Origin: an uncultured Flavobacteriaceae bacterium
GTDB taxonomy: Bacteria; Bacteroidota; Bacteroidia; Flavobacteriales; Flavobacteriaceae
Length of the DNA stretch: 41,469 bases
Direction of reading: 5' to 3'
NCBI GenBank assembly: GCA_947503105.1
Contig: CANNCM010000011.1
Location: 1-41,469, forward strand
Position 1 is the stretch's first letter; each line of letters opens with the position of its first letter. Below the pieces are notes generated by a model that was not told where the DNA came from, searched no databases, and worked only from the letters and a program-made list of their open reading frames with translations. The position numbers were made by a program, and so were the translations under genes. Shown piece after piece: positions 10,001 through 17,655 of the stretch.

Positions 10001-10372
10001 ACTGATATCACAATTAAAAGAGGAAGCTTTATCGAACATTGATTCCATTTGGTTAACATTACTAACATCCCAATTACCTATATCTTGATTAAATGAGGAA
10101 GCATTATGAAACATAAAAGACATACTATTAACATTACTAACGTCCCATGAGCTAATATCCTGATTAAACTTATTTTTGCCCGCAAACAGGCAATACATCA
10201 TTTTCACTTTAGAAGTAACTACCTTGGTAACATCCTCACCAGACTTGACCATTCTTTCTAATGTCTTTCTATCTACTACCAAATATTTTTCTCCATTTAG
10301 GTCATATTTATTTCCAATTCTAGCTTTTTTATCAGCTTTGATGGTAACTCCATTTGTGTCTAGATATATCAT
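7055..10372 (-). CDS. BspA/DUF285 plus double LRR-module protein, 1105 aa
   Basis: Residues 1-60 (MIYLDTNGVTIKA... LNGEKYLVV) match the lead-in of flavobacterial BspA-family proteins. About nine 25-residue DUF285 repeats follow (~60-300; consensus MF..A.SFNQDIS.WDVSNV..M). Then come two copies of a module: a helical segment (SRDFDKIDIGVELL, ~340; SRDIDNIDLGVEFL, ~750), a signature TGxGPAQPFLNYAL (~390 and ~805), and leucine-rich repeats (~420-707 and ~835-1090). No signal peptide or membrane helix is seen, so it is probably cytoplasmic, unlike surface BspA proteins. It sits 4 nt after a VWA gene tail, repeating the order seen at 11718-17640. Likely a recognition or scaffold protein. Confidence 0.8.
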   Translation of the reverse strand: MIYLDTNGVTIKADKKARIGNKYDLNGEKYLVVDRKTLERMVKSGEDVTKVVTSKVKMMYCLFAGKNKFNQDISSWDVSNVNSMSFMFHNASSFNQDIGNWDVSNVNQMESMFDKASSFNCDISNWKIARYNNLRNMFASALSFNQPIGKWDVTGCDISYMFLNAKSFNQDLNNWNVKGTSLMISLFEGAESFNQDLNLWDLSENNYKGLSLNKMFKNAKNFNGDITTWKFKGITRMDEMFAGASSFNQDISVWDVSKVEKMDRLFNRAESFNQDLSSWHIHEKLKLKTPSGIFTGAKSFNPAYSPFQKKARKIDKSKEKLTKNDKNSFTKLKKLLKSRDFDKIDIGVELLLSLNNTELFNIMLDGCKLETIDDSETNNFESKLHTNDIFTGTGPAQPFLNYALMSIVISIPQVSDIKIDKSLKLDNITRLNISTLFGDIEKGDIKFNINKFTSLEEIYIDFSKVYHYHFLAEKKDIDDCRIGFFKNNFTKKLVATNVEGSLRWLENFKQVQDLILFVNNKFNNTLIQDLDSFSYLKNLKKLKMVGIGYLTDINFLSNCNNLECLSLSRNTWYSQEISLNNIDVISQLKNLENLEIISVDEQINLGVINKCKMIKELSLDVKNKSKINHLIGCENLKILNLKIDSSFDINDIDFSTLNGCKNLEKIHITGGHSYSFNGKIENINGIEIADTIKTVVLDKISFQTNVIMNNNYDEIIESAVKPDLSHQEKKFQLSSDKKKSLAKIKKLLLSRDIDNIDLGVEFLVGLNDADLFNILLDGCKLETIEDNETNNFETKLHTNKIFTGSGPAQPFLNYALLNIIGSIPENQNINIDNSLAFKNITSLNITSLNFYRLNAMFNIDKFTHLNKVVIHFSEFGKVNFKDYFKNSSVKEIIASGVGGSLKWLNNFKQLEVLKLSLSWLGKAEDYDAFNSLTSLKELEIDCPNEIDFLKNCYSIKKLRLNIFEKTSTFNIDALKHLNNIEELDIIDLTNKFIPMFSTASISNCNNLRKIMYKTDMYMYDDDLALIEKAQDNRFRQLLDILKNIKSCEILEHLTLITKDNQRFREEVGASLNLKVDISGFNGMVVLPNLKEIKINKIQLSINNSN

Positions 10373-10376
10373 ATTA

Positions 10377-10634
10377 TCAATTCTTTAATTTTACTGCCTT
10401 CCCATATTTCAACTGGGGTCCCAATTCTCCATCAGGTGTTATAATCCAAAACACTTTACATCTTGGCTTTTTTGTTGGTGTATTAGCGTATCCATCAGTT
10501 AAATAAATACACCCATCATATTTTACACTTCTGTCTCTATTTATATATTCAAAAACAGGATCAAAATCAGTACCTCCACGACCATGAATAAATTTAGGAA
10601 ATTTTCCTTTATAATCATAAGTCCTTTGAACCTG
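10377..10634 (-). pseudogene. Duplicated C-terminal fragment of the VWA protein
   Basis: These 258 bp encode the last ~85 residues of the VWA protein at 16399-17640 (from VQRTYDYKGKFPKF to the end), differing by only a few residues (for example GRGGTDF for GRGSTDF and KLKN for KLNN). The HExxH half and the MIDAS motif are missing. Homology stops sharply at 10634. An open frame continues to 10730, but that part is antisense to another gene fragment. It shows that the unit of VWA tail plus LRR gene was duplicated. Confidence 0.85.
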
Positions 10635-10635
10635 T

Positions 10636-10770
10636 AATGTAGATTTTTCTACTATGTACCGGATACAATACAAAAATCCCAAGGAATGGGTGTTTGTATG
10701 TAAGGACTGTATACTAAAAGTCAAAGCCAATAACTGTGCTTATAAATACGGAGGTACTTGGAAGAAATGA
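10636..10770 (+). pseudogene. Orphan C-terminal gene fragment
   Basis: Starting two bases after the VWA homology ends, the plus strand reads in frame to TGA 10768-10770 as NVDFSTMYRIQYKNPKEW, continuing VFVCKDCILKVKANN and ending YKYGGTWKK. The VCKDC pair and the well-formed tail look like the end of a real protein, with the Cys pair perhaps binding metal. There is no start codon context and the 5' part is absent. I do not recognise the family. It marks a recombination junction between the duplicated blocks. Confidence 0.55.
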
Positions 10771-10806
10771 GGGTTAAATATTCAAAAACAGAAATTTAAA
10801 AAGATA

Positions 10807-11688
10807 CTAAAAAGATAAGTTCCAGCCTGATTTTATATCCGTGTCAATTTCAGAATTATAAATATCTAAAATTTGTTTCTTACTACTAGATATTTTTATA
10901 TCTCTTTTCATTTTATCTTTACGTGTAGGTGAATAATCAATCTTATAATAAACATATTTTGGATACATTTCGTTAATTGATTTTGTATGCCAGACAAAAA
11001 ACTTTTTCACATTGGTACAACCCTTCATTATTTTTGTGTAAACAGCTTTATTTAAAATTTCTGGTTGTGATTGATTTAAACTATCATCTGATTCACTAGG
11101 TATTTCAATAACTCTCGTGATTTGATTTAATCCAATGTCATTATAGTTCACATTCTTATCTTGTCTAAACTTTATAAATACAGGTGTTGTGAGGCTAATA
11201 GAATTAGAATTTTTTTGAAAAGTATATTTTTTATTAAATTCTATTAAGGGGCGATTGATAAATCCTTTCGAAGTTGAATTTATAATGTCTGTAGATTCAA
11301 TTTCAACAAAATATTTAGGCTCTATCATTGTGAAAGGAAGTTTTGAATTTGAAACAATGAGGGAGTCTAACTCAATTTTAATTTTTTCAAAATCTTTTGA
11401 AAGATTTTTTCTTAATTCAACATCAAAACCATTTGCAATAATTCCAGTACATAAAAAATATTTTTCCTCAGTCATGACGCCAACCAAAATTTCCTTAAGT
11501 AGAGAAAAATCATTTGAATACCCATTGACATAACCTAAAACTACCATGACAAAACTATGATATTCTTTAATTTTAAAAATTGGTCCATTCTCCCCTCTGA
11601 CAACTAATCCTTCCTGGCTTGAATCAATTATATTTTTAATAAAATATTCTTCAATCTCTTTTCTTGATGAAAGTTCAAACTCATTCAA
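10807..11688 (-). pseudogene. ATP-dependent DNA ligase-like protein lacking its N-terminus
   Basis: The frame contains EGLVVRGENG (motif IV-like, residues 26-35) and IFKIKEYHSF (motif V-like KIK, 39-41), followed by an OB-fold-like segment (VVLGYVNGY ... IEPKYFVEIESTD) in the order of ATP-dependent DNA ligases. A C-terminal region (KKFFVWHTKS... KSGWNLSF) is an extra domain. The nucleotidyltransferase half with the catalytic KxDG lysine is missing. The frame opens only at 11721, overlapping the end of the LRR gene, and the only start is a weak TTG at 11688. So it is either a 5'-truncated ligase or an OB/C-terminal protein kept for another role. It is fourth in the MoxR operon. Confidence 0.65.
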
Positions 11689-11717
11689 ATAGTATATTTT
11701 TCCATCAGACTTAAAAT

Positions 11718-14700
11718 CTAATCAATGAATATATTAGAATTTGATTTAATTAAATTAATACCTCCCAAACAAATCGTATCTAAATTATCTAGTTTGCTAA
11801 GTCCATTAAAATCTGAAATTTGTAATTCAATATCATAATTTGCTTTGGATAAAAGTGAAAATTTCTCCAATAAAGAACAATTTTTAACATTTTCAAGAAT
11901 CATATTAGATTCATTTGATGATATATTTAAAAATTTCAATTTATTACAGAATGATAGTCCTTCAAAAGAAAAAGAAGCTGAAATATTATTATCTGCTCTT
12001 ATTTCTAAATCTTCTAGATCTAATAAAAATTTAAGTGAATTAATATTATTTGTTTTACCTTTTGAATTGTAATCACCATTCAATGATAATTTCAGCTTTT
12101 TAATTTTCGTACATTTCTTTAAAAAGTCAATATTTTCAACTTGAGACACATTGATTTCTAACTCCTCCAACTCAGATAAGTGTTCAAAAGCTTTAAGGCT
12201 TCCGTCTATGTCAGATAGCCAACCAAGTTCTAAAAACTTTATTTGTGGTAGGTTTTTGAGCCAAATTAAGGAATAATTAGAATCAATTATCTTTAATTTT
12301 TGGATCGACGAATTTTTTAAAGCAGCATTAACATTATTTGTGTTTAAATCAAATGCGCTCAAATCAATAGCGAACTGATTTAAAGAAGTTAGTTTTTCAA
12401 TTGGCGGAATTGGATATTTAAATTCATAAGATCTACTGAATAGCATATTTGTTTTAAAACTTGTAATATTATCACGCCTTAAGGAATCGTGAATTTGTGC
12501 TTCTTCCGGACAATGATAAATCAATAAATAAAAGGCGTAATTCAAATATGGTTGAGCTGGACCAGAGCCGGTAAAAAATTTATTTGTAACAAAGTTCAAG
12601 CTACCATCATTAATTATCTCACAATCAGTTAGCAGAGTTTCATAAAATTCAATGATGTTAATTGACCTCAATAATTCAATTCCCATATCAACTTTATCAA
12701 AATCTCTTGTTTGTAGTAAAGACTTAATTTTACTAAAGGTTTTTTTATCTTCAGATTTTAATTTCTTATTTGTTACTGATGTCTTTTTTGCATCAAAAGG
12801 AAAAATTTTATCTATGAATAGTGATTCATTTGTAATTTTATTTTCTGAATTATTAATGAACTCCTCAATAAAACAATCTATATCAATAATTCTTACTCCT
12901 AATTCATCAGCAAGAATCTTTTTTTTGGGCCCTATTTTAGAACCACCTAAAATTAAAAATGTATTAGAAGTTACAGATGATGATGGCTTTCCCCCTTTGC
13001 TTGAAATTAATTCTTTTAATTCGTTACGTGAATAGTTGTCAAAAACTCCTGTCACGACAACCGATTTATTCTCTAGTGAAAGTATATCAGAGTTTATTTC
13101 TGACGATTCTTTTATCAACATCATATCTAAAGGTCTATTACATTCCTCCACGCTAGTATTTACTGAAAAGAATGAATTGTTTGCTGAAGCTGTATAAAAC
13201 TCCCCTGTTAACTTCCCTTCTCTTATATCAATTAAAAATGAAAAACTACCATCAGGGAATAATCCTTCTTGATCTCCAACTGATTCTACTATTTCATAAA
13301 GAGATATCATATTTTTTGGTCTGTAATGGGATGCATATTTATGAACTAAAACTTGACCGGAAAAAACATCTTCTTTGTAATAAAATTTTCCATCTTCAGA
13401 ATTATAACTAATTGATTTAGCAAATAAACAAAGACCTTTTTTAACATAATTATTTCCCTTTTGATCATAAAAACCAATTATTTTATCGAATTCATCATCA
13501 ACATATTTGTACTCTAACATTGTAGAGCCAATATTAACAAAAGATTTTAAAGCGTTATCGAAAATTTGATCAGAAGACTTAGCATTAAAATAAAAACACT
13601 TGCTCGATCCGTGTTTTAAGCCGTCAACCATTTCATAATCTTCACCAACTACTCGTTTATTTGAAAATGGTATTGTTGTAGTATAATACATTATACCATT
13701 AAATGGTTCTCCCATATAATGTGAAACAATACCAATATCAGTTATATCATTTCCATTCACAGTCTTAAAACCTTCTTCTTCTTTTTGAATTTCACTTGAG
13801 TTTATAGATTCTATATTCAAACTGCTTCTCCAATATGGAGATATATTTAATATTTTTAAATTATTTGGCCGTGTAATACCATTAATACTATGAATATTAG
13901 CATTGATGGAATAAGGAAATCCACCATCAATTTTTAAATCTGTAAGTTCGGTACATGAATTTAGTTCAGATAAATCATAATTATTACAAGTGTCTGTAAA
14001 TTTCAAACAAAGCTTTTTTAAATTTTTACATTTACCAATGTGTGAAATTCTAAAATCTTGTTCAATAAGGCCAATATTTAATTCTTTTAAATTTTGTAAA
14101 TATGATATGGCTTCAATATTTTTAATTTTTAATTTTGAGCCATAAGAGGAGCCACTTAGTTCTAGTGTTAGTTTCTCTAATTTTTTACAACTTGATAGAA
14201 AATTAATATTTTCTAGCTTCCCTCCTGAATTTAAATTTAGGCATTTCAAATTAACAAGACTTTGAAAACTATCAAGATCGCTGATGGTATCATTTGAGTA
14301 TGAGCTCATGTATAAATCTAAATATTCCAATTGAGGCATTTCTGATAAAAATTTTAAAGACCCTTCGAAATCATTACATATTAATTTTGTTATGCTTTTG
14401 TTTATGAATAAACTAGAATCAAATCTGTTAGGATTACTTATCTTAAGCTCTTTCAGATGAATAAAGCGACTCAAATCAGGTGTTTTGTGATAACTGTAAT
14501 CATGTTTAAAAGATATTGATGTTAAATCAATTTCGTTGATATTTTTATTTCTAATGGAATCATCAATTCTAATATTATCATCTTCAGGGACATTGGCAAT
14601 AATTCTTAACAAGGCATAATTTAAGAACGGTTGGGCTGGACCATTACCAGTAAATAGTTTATTTGTAACGAGCTTAGTTATTTTATCATTATAGTTATCT

Positions 14701-16394
14701 AGAGTGATTTCTAATTTACATCCATCAAGCAAAGAGTTATAAATACTAGCTTTATTCAATGAAATTAATAGTTCAACCCCAAGGTCAATCTTTTCATTAT
14801 CTCTTGAGATAATTAACTTTTTAATTTTTGAAAAAGTCTTCTTATCGTCAGTTGATAAATTAGCAGTAGAAGTATCAACCTTTCTTTCTTTAGGTTTTAA
14901 ATTCAAAAATGGATTATATTCTTTGATGTTAAATGAACTAGCTCCTTTAAACATAGTTCTTGATTTTGGTAATTTTTCATTTAATTTCCAATTTCTTAAA
15001 TTTTGATTAAATGAGATTGCATCTTGAAATAACCCTTTCATTTGAATTACATTACTAACATCCCAACCACTTATATCCTGATTAAATGATGTGGCACCCA
15101 TAAACATTTCTGACATATTTATCACACTACTTACGTCCCAACTGCTTATATCTTGATTAAAAGCAATAGCTTCTCTAAACATGTTTTTCATGCTCGAAAT
15201 ACCAGAATTATCATTAGACTGGCTCGATGTGGGTTTTAACTTCCAATTTCCGATAGGAGAATTAAATGATGTAGCCCCATAAAACATATCCTCAACCCAG
15301 GAAAGTGAGCTAATATTCCATCCATTAAGATCTTGATTAAAAACAGTAGCTTCTCTAAACATACCACCCATATTACCTACTTTACTAACATTCCAATTCC
15401 CAATTGGTTGATTAAAAGCTGTAGCTTCTCTAAACATATTTTCCATGCTTTCTACATTACTTACATCCCAATTTTCAATGGGCTGATTAAAAGATGTGGG
15501 ATTATTTTTTACTGTATTTTCTGTTGAATATGTTTCAACTAAAGCGTCTTTTCTACCACCACTAAACATATGAACCATAGTTGTTACATTGCTAACATTC
15601 CAATTGCTTATATCTTGATTAAAAGATGTAGCACCACTAAACATATAATCCATGTTTTCTACATTTCCCACATTCCAATTACCAATAGGTTGATTAAAAG
15701 ATGATGAACCTGCCCTGCGATATTCATAAGAACCTACAAATGCCTTTATACCAATTGCTTCTGTATCACTAAACATTCCACACATATTTTTTACATTACT
15801 CACATTCCAATTTCCAATAGATTGATTAAAGGATACGGCACCACTAAACATATGAGACATATTTTCTACATTACTTACATCCCAAGTACTAATATCCTGA
15901 TTAAATGATGTGGCACCCATGAACATTTCTGACATATTCTTTACATTGCTAACATCCCAGTTGCTGATATCCTGATTAAAATATGTTTTCCCAATGTGGT
16001 AGCTTCCTACATACTTTGAGCTTTTAAACATTCCATGCATTGATTCTACCATACTTGTATCCCAATTGCTGATATCCTGATTAAATTCTGGCCATCCGCA
16101 AAACACCTCCTCCATTGTTAAAACATTACTAGTATCCCAATTGGTAAGGTCTTCACTATAGTCTGAAGGAACAGCAGATTGACCATACGATTGTATTTCA
16201 AATAAACCATTTAGACTAGTTAATTTAGTTGTAACGACTCTATTTAAAGGATATTCCTTTGAACTAATTATCTTTTTTATATCAGAGACACTTCGCGCAA
16301 CGTAATATTTTTCGCCGTTTAACTCATAAACTTTACCGCGCTTTGCCTCATCATTAGCTACAACAGTTATTCCGTTTTCATGTAGATATATCAT
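11718..16394 (-). CDS. Giant BspA/LRR/MORN-like/BRCT protein, 1558 aa
   Basis: Order: lead-in (1-60, MIYLHENGITVVA), about fourteen 25-residue DUF285 repeats (~60-500), helical segment SRDNEKIDLGVELL (~530), TGNGPAQPFLNYALL (~585), LRRs (~625-865), a MORN-like insert (GEPFNGIMYYTTT, ~895, and GLKHGSSKCFYF), then a BRCT domain (~1105-1182; SVVVTGVFDNYSRNELKEL, GGKPSSSVT, FLILGGSKIG), a second helical segment TRDFDKVDMGIELL (~1232), TGSGPAQPYLNYAF (~1275) and LRRs to the end. No export signal. BRCT domains of this kind occur in NAD-dependent ligase and bind DNA ends or phosphoproteins. The gene starts 4 nt after the VWA gene and is followed by a ligase-like gene. Probable cytoplasmic sensor or scaffold; function inferred only. 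Confidence 0.8.
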   Translation of the reverse strand: MIYLHENGITVVANDEAKRGKVYELNGEKYYVARSVSDIKKIISSKEYPLNRVVTTKLTSLNGLFEIQSYGQSAVPSDYSEDLTNWDTSNVLTMEEVFCGWPEFNQDISNWDTSMVESMHGMFKSSKYVGSYHIGKTYFNQDISNWDVSNVKNMSEMFMGATSFNQDISTWDVSNVENMSHMFSGAVSFNQSIGNWNVSNVKNMCGMFSDTEAIGIKAFVGSYEYRRAGSSSFNQPIGNWNVGNVENMDYMFSGATSFNQDISNWNVSNVTTMVHMFSGGRKDALVETYSTENTVKNNPTSFNQPIENWDVSNVESMENMFREATAFNQPIGNWNVSKVGNMGGMFREATVFNQDLNGWNISSLSWVEDMFYGATSFNSPIGNWKLKPTSSQSNDNSGISSMKNMFREAIAFNQDISSWDVSSVINMSEMFMGATSFNQDISGWDVSNVIQMKGLFQDAISFNQNLRNWKLNEKLPKSRTMFKGASSFNIKEYNPFLNLKPKERKVDTSTANLSTDDKKTFSKIKKLIISRDNEKIDLGVELLISLNKASIYNSLLDGCKLEITLDNYNDKITKLVTNKLFTGNGPAQPFLNYALLRIIANVPEDDNIRIDDSIRNKNINEIDLTSISFKHDYSYHKTPDLSRFIHLKELKISNPNRFDSSLFINKSITKLICNDFEGSLKFLSEMPQLEYLDLYMSSYSNDTISDLDSFQSLVNLKCLNLNSGGKLENINFLSSCKKLEKLTLELSGSSYGSKLKIKNIEAISYLQNLKELNIGLIEQDFRISHIGKCKNLKKLCLKFTDTCNNYDLSELNSCTELTDLKIDGGFPYSINANIHSINGITRPNNLKILNISPYWRSSLNIESINSSEIQKEEEGFKTVNGNDITDIGIVSHYMGEPFNGIMYYTTTIPFSNKRVVGEDYEMVDGLKHGSSKCFYFNAKSSDQIFDNALKSFVNIGSTMLEYKYVDDEFDKIIGFYDQKGNNYVKKGLCLFAKSISYNSEDGKFYYKEDVFSGQVLVHKYASHYRPKNMISLYEIVESVGDQEGLFPDGSFSFLIDIREGKLTGEFYTASANNSFFSVNTSVEECNRPLDMMLIKESSEINSDILSLENKSVVVTGVFDNYSRNELKELISSKGGKPSSSVTSNTFLILGGSKIGPKKKILADELGVRIIDIDCFIEEFINNSENKITNESLFIDKIFPFDAKKTSVTNKKLKSEDKKTFSKIKSLLQTRDFDKVDMGIELLRSINIIEFYETLLTDCEIINDGSLNFVTNKFFTGSGPAQPYLNYAFYLLIYHCPEEAQIHDSLRRDNITSFKTNMLFSRSYEFKYPIPPIEKLTSLNQFAIDLSAFDLNTNNVNAALKNSSIQKLKIIDSNYSLIWLKNLPQIKFLELGWLSDIDGSLKAFEHLSELEELEINVSQVENIDFLKKCTKIKKLKLSLNGDYNSKGKTNNINSLKFLLDLEDLEIRADNNISASFSFEGLSFCNKLKFLNISSNESNMILENVKNCSLLEKFSLLSKANYDIELQISDFNGLSKLDNLDTICLGGINLIKSNSNIFID

Positions 16395-16398
16395 AATA

Positions 16399-16656
16399 TT
16401 AATTGTTTAATTTAACTGCTTTCCCATATTTCAAGTGGGGTCCCAATTCTCCATCAGGTGTTATAATCCAAAACACTTTACATCTTGGCTTTTTTGTTGG
16501 TGTATTAGCGTATCCATCAGTTAAATAAATACACCCATCATATTTTACACTTCTGTCTCTATTTATATATTCAAAAACAGGATCAAAATCAGTACTTCCA
16601 CGACCATGAATAAATTTAGGAAATTTTCCTTTATAATCATAAGTCCTCTGAACCTG
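16399..16656. repeat. 258-bp direct repeat, intact VWA copy
   Basis: The 3' end of the VWA gene matches 10377-10634 with few mismatches, in the same orientation. The flanking LRR genes on the left of each copy also share their first codons (ATGATATATCTA) and overall plan, but have diverged far more than the 258 bp. Confidence 0.85.
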
Positions 16657-17640
16657 ATTATCACATTCTATTATTTCAAGTTCAGCACCTGAAATCCACA
16701 TAGCATGAATTTCGTTGAAGAAGGTACTAAAATGATCAACAGAAATAGATCCTGAAGTATCAACAGCAACAGCCATTTTTTGGCTTCTTACAATTTTATT
16801 TCCAGGTCTTGTACCAAATCTTTTACTTATCCTTTTTGAAGTGAAATGAATTTTAGTTTTTCTACTACTCGATGAATAAATCTTCAAAGCTCTTTTCCAG
16901 TTTATTTTAGGTTTTCTTTTCTCGACAATAAGTTGTATTAATTGCTTTATTGAAGTTGGTAAATAACCATATTGTTTTGATGAAATTCTATCTTTTGTCT
17001 GAACTATTATTCTATCTAACTCTGCTTCAGCATGCTCTGAAATCAAGCTCTCTTCTGCTAACCCCCATTTAGAATGATCACTATGAGAAGTTCCTCCTAA
17101 TATTCTTCTAAGATTTTCTGCACTTTTTGAAGGAAATTTTTTTGTATCATTTTCCTTTGTAATTTCTCCACCTACTTTTGTTTGCCTATCTAATTGTTTT
17201 TTAAATTTAACTATTTTGTCATAATACCACTCAACAGTTTGATTTTCCGGTAATTTTAATTCTGGGAATGAAGATAGTTTGACAGCTGAATCAGGTAAAT
17301 TCCATTTTCCTATAAATTGATTCACCACTAAATCAGCTGCAATATTGAATAATTTAGCATCATATTTAGTTTTGTCAAACCTAAATAAATGCTTATAGAT
17401 TAAATGAAGGGTTTCATGTTTTATAACAGCAACTCTCGAAGAAAAAGTGGTTAACTCTTTGAGAAAAAATTCTTCATTTATATATAAAGTTATTTTAGTA
17501 CCATTTAAGCCAACTGCAGCTGTAGGAATTTCATTTGAAACTTTTCTTACTATAGCACTTAAAAAATGAGCATAATAAGGTTCATCAACTAACATTCTAA
17601 TGATGCATCTAGAAATTTCATCGCGAATATTTTTTCCCAT
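16399..17640 (-). CDS. HExxH/VWA-like protein (DUF2201 type), 413 aa
   Basis: The N-terminal half has VIKHETLHLIYKH, with H75-E76-x2-H79 forming a zinc-metallopeptidase motif. The C-terminal half is a VWA-like domain with MAVAVDTSGSIS (~287-298, the MIDAS-type DxSGS) and HGRGSTDFDPVFEYI. This two-part layout is the DUF2201/VWA-like family, which is regularly encoded beside MoxR ATPases. It sits 15 nt after the MoxR gene and 4 nt before the giant LRR gene, so the three should be co-expressed. The likely role is a metal-dependent adaptor or peptidase driven by the ATPase. Its last 258 bp are duplicated at 10377-10634. Confidence 0.85.
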   Translation of the reverse strand: MGKNIRDEISRCIIRMLVDEPYYAHFLSAIVRKVSNEIPTAAVGLNGTKITLYINEEFFLKELTTFSSRVAVIKHETLHLIYKHLFRFDKTKYDAKLFNIAADLVVNQFIGKWNLPDSAVKLSSFPELKLPENQTVEWYYDKIVKFKKQLDRQTKVGGEITKENDTKKFPSKSAENLRRILGGTSHSDHSKWGLAEESLISEHAEAELDRIIVQTKDRISSKQYGYLPTSIKQLIQLIVEKRKPKINWKRALKIYSSSSRKTKIHFTSKRISKRFGTRPGNKIVRSQKMAVAVDTSGSISVDHFSTFFNEIHAMWISGAELEIIECDNQVQRTYDYKGKFPKFIHGRGSTDFDPVFEYINRDRSVKYDGCIYLTDGYANTPTKKPRCKVFWIITPDGELGPHLKYGKAVKLNN

Positions 17641-17655
17641 TTTTTTACTTTAATA

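Noticed and set aside
10635-10730. Unique N-terminus of an open frame continuing the VWA fragment to 10730
   Set aside because: It is antisense to a better coding fragment on the plus strand (10636-10770), and VWA homology stops at 10634.
12652-13411. Plus-strand open frames opposite the giant LRR gene
   Set aside because: Shadows of the BRCT/MORN-coding strand; no start context or recognisable product.
14900-16200. ~75-bp tandem DNA repeats
   Set aside because: These are the codons of 25-residue DUF285 repeats in the LRR protein and need no separate explanation.
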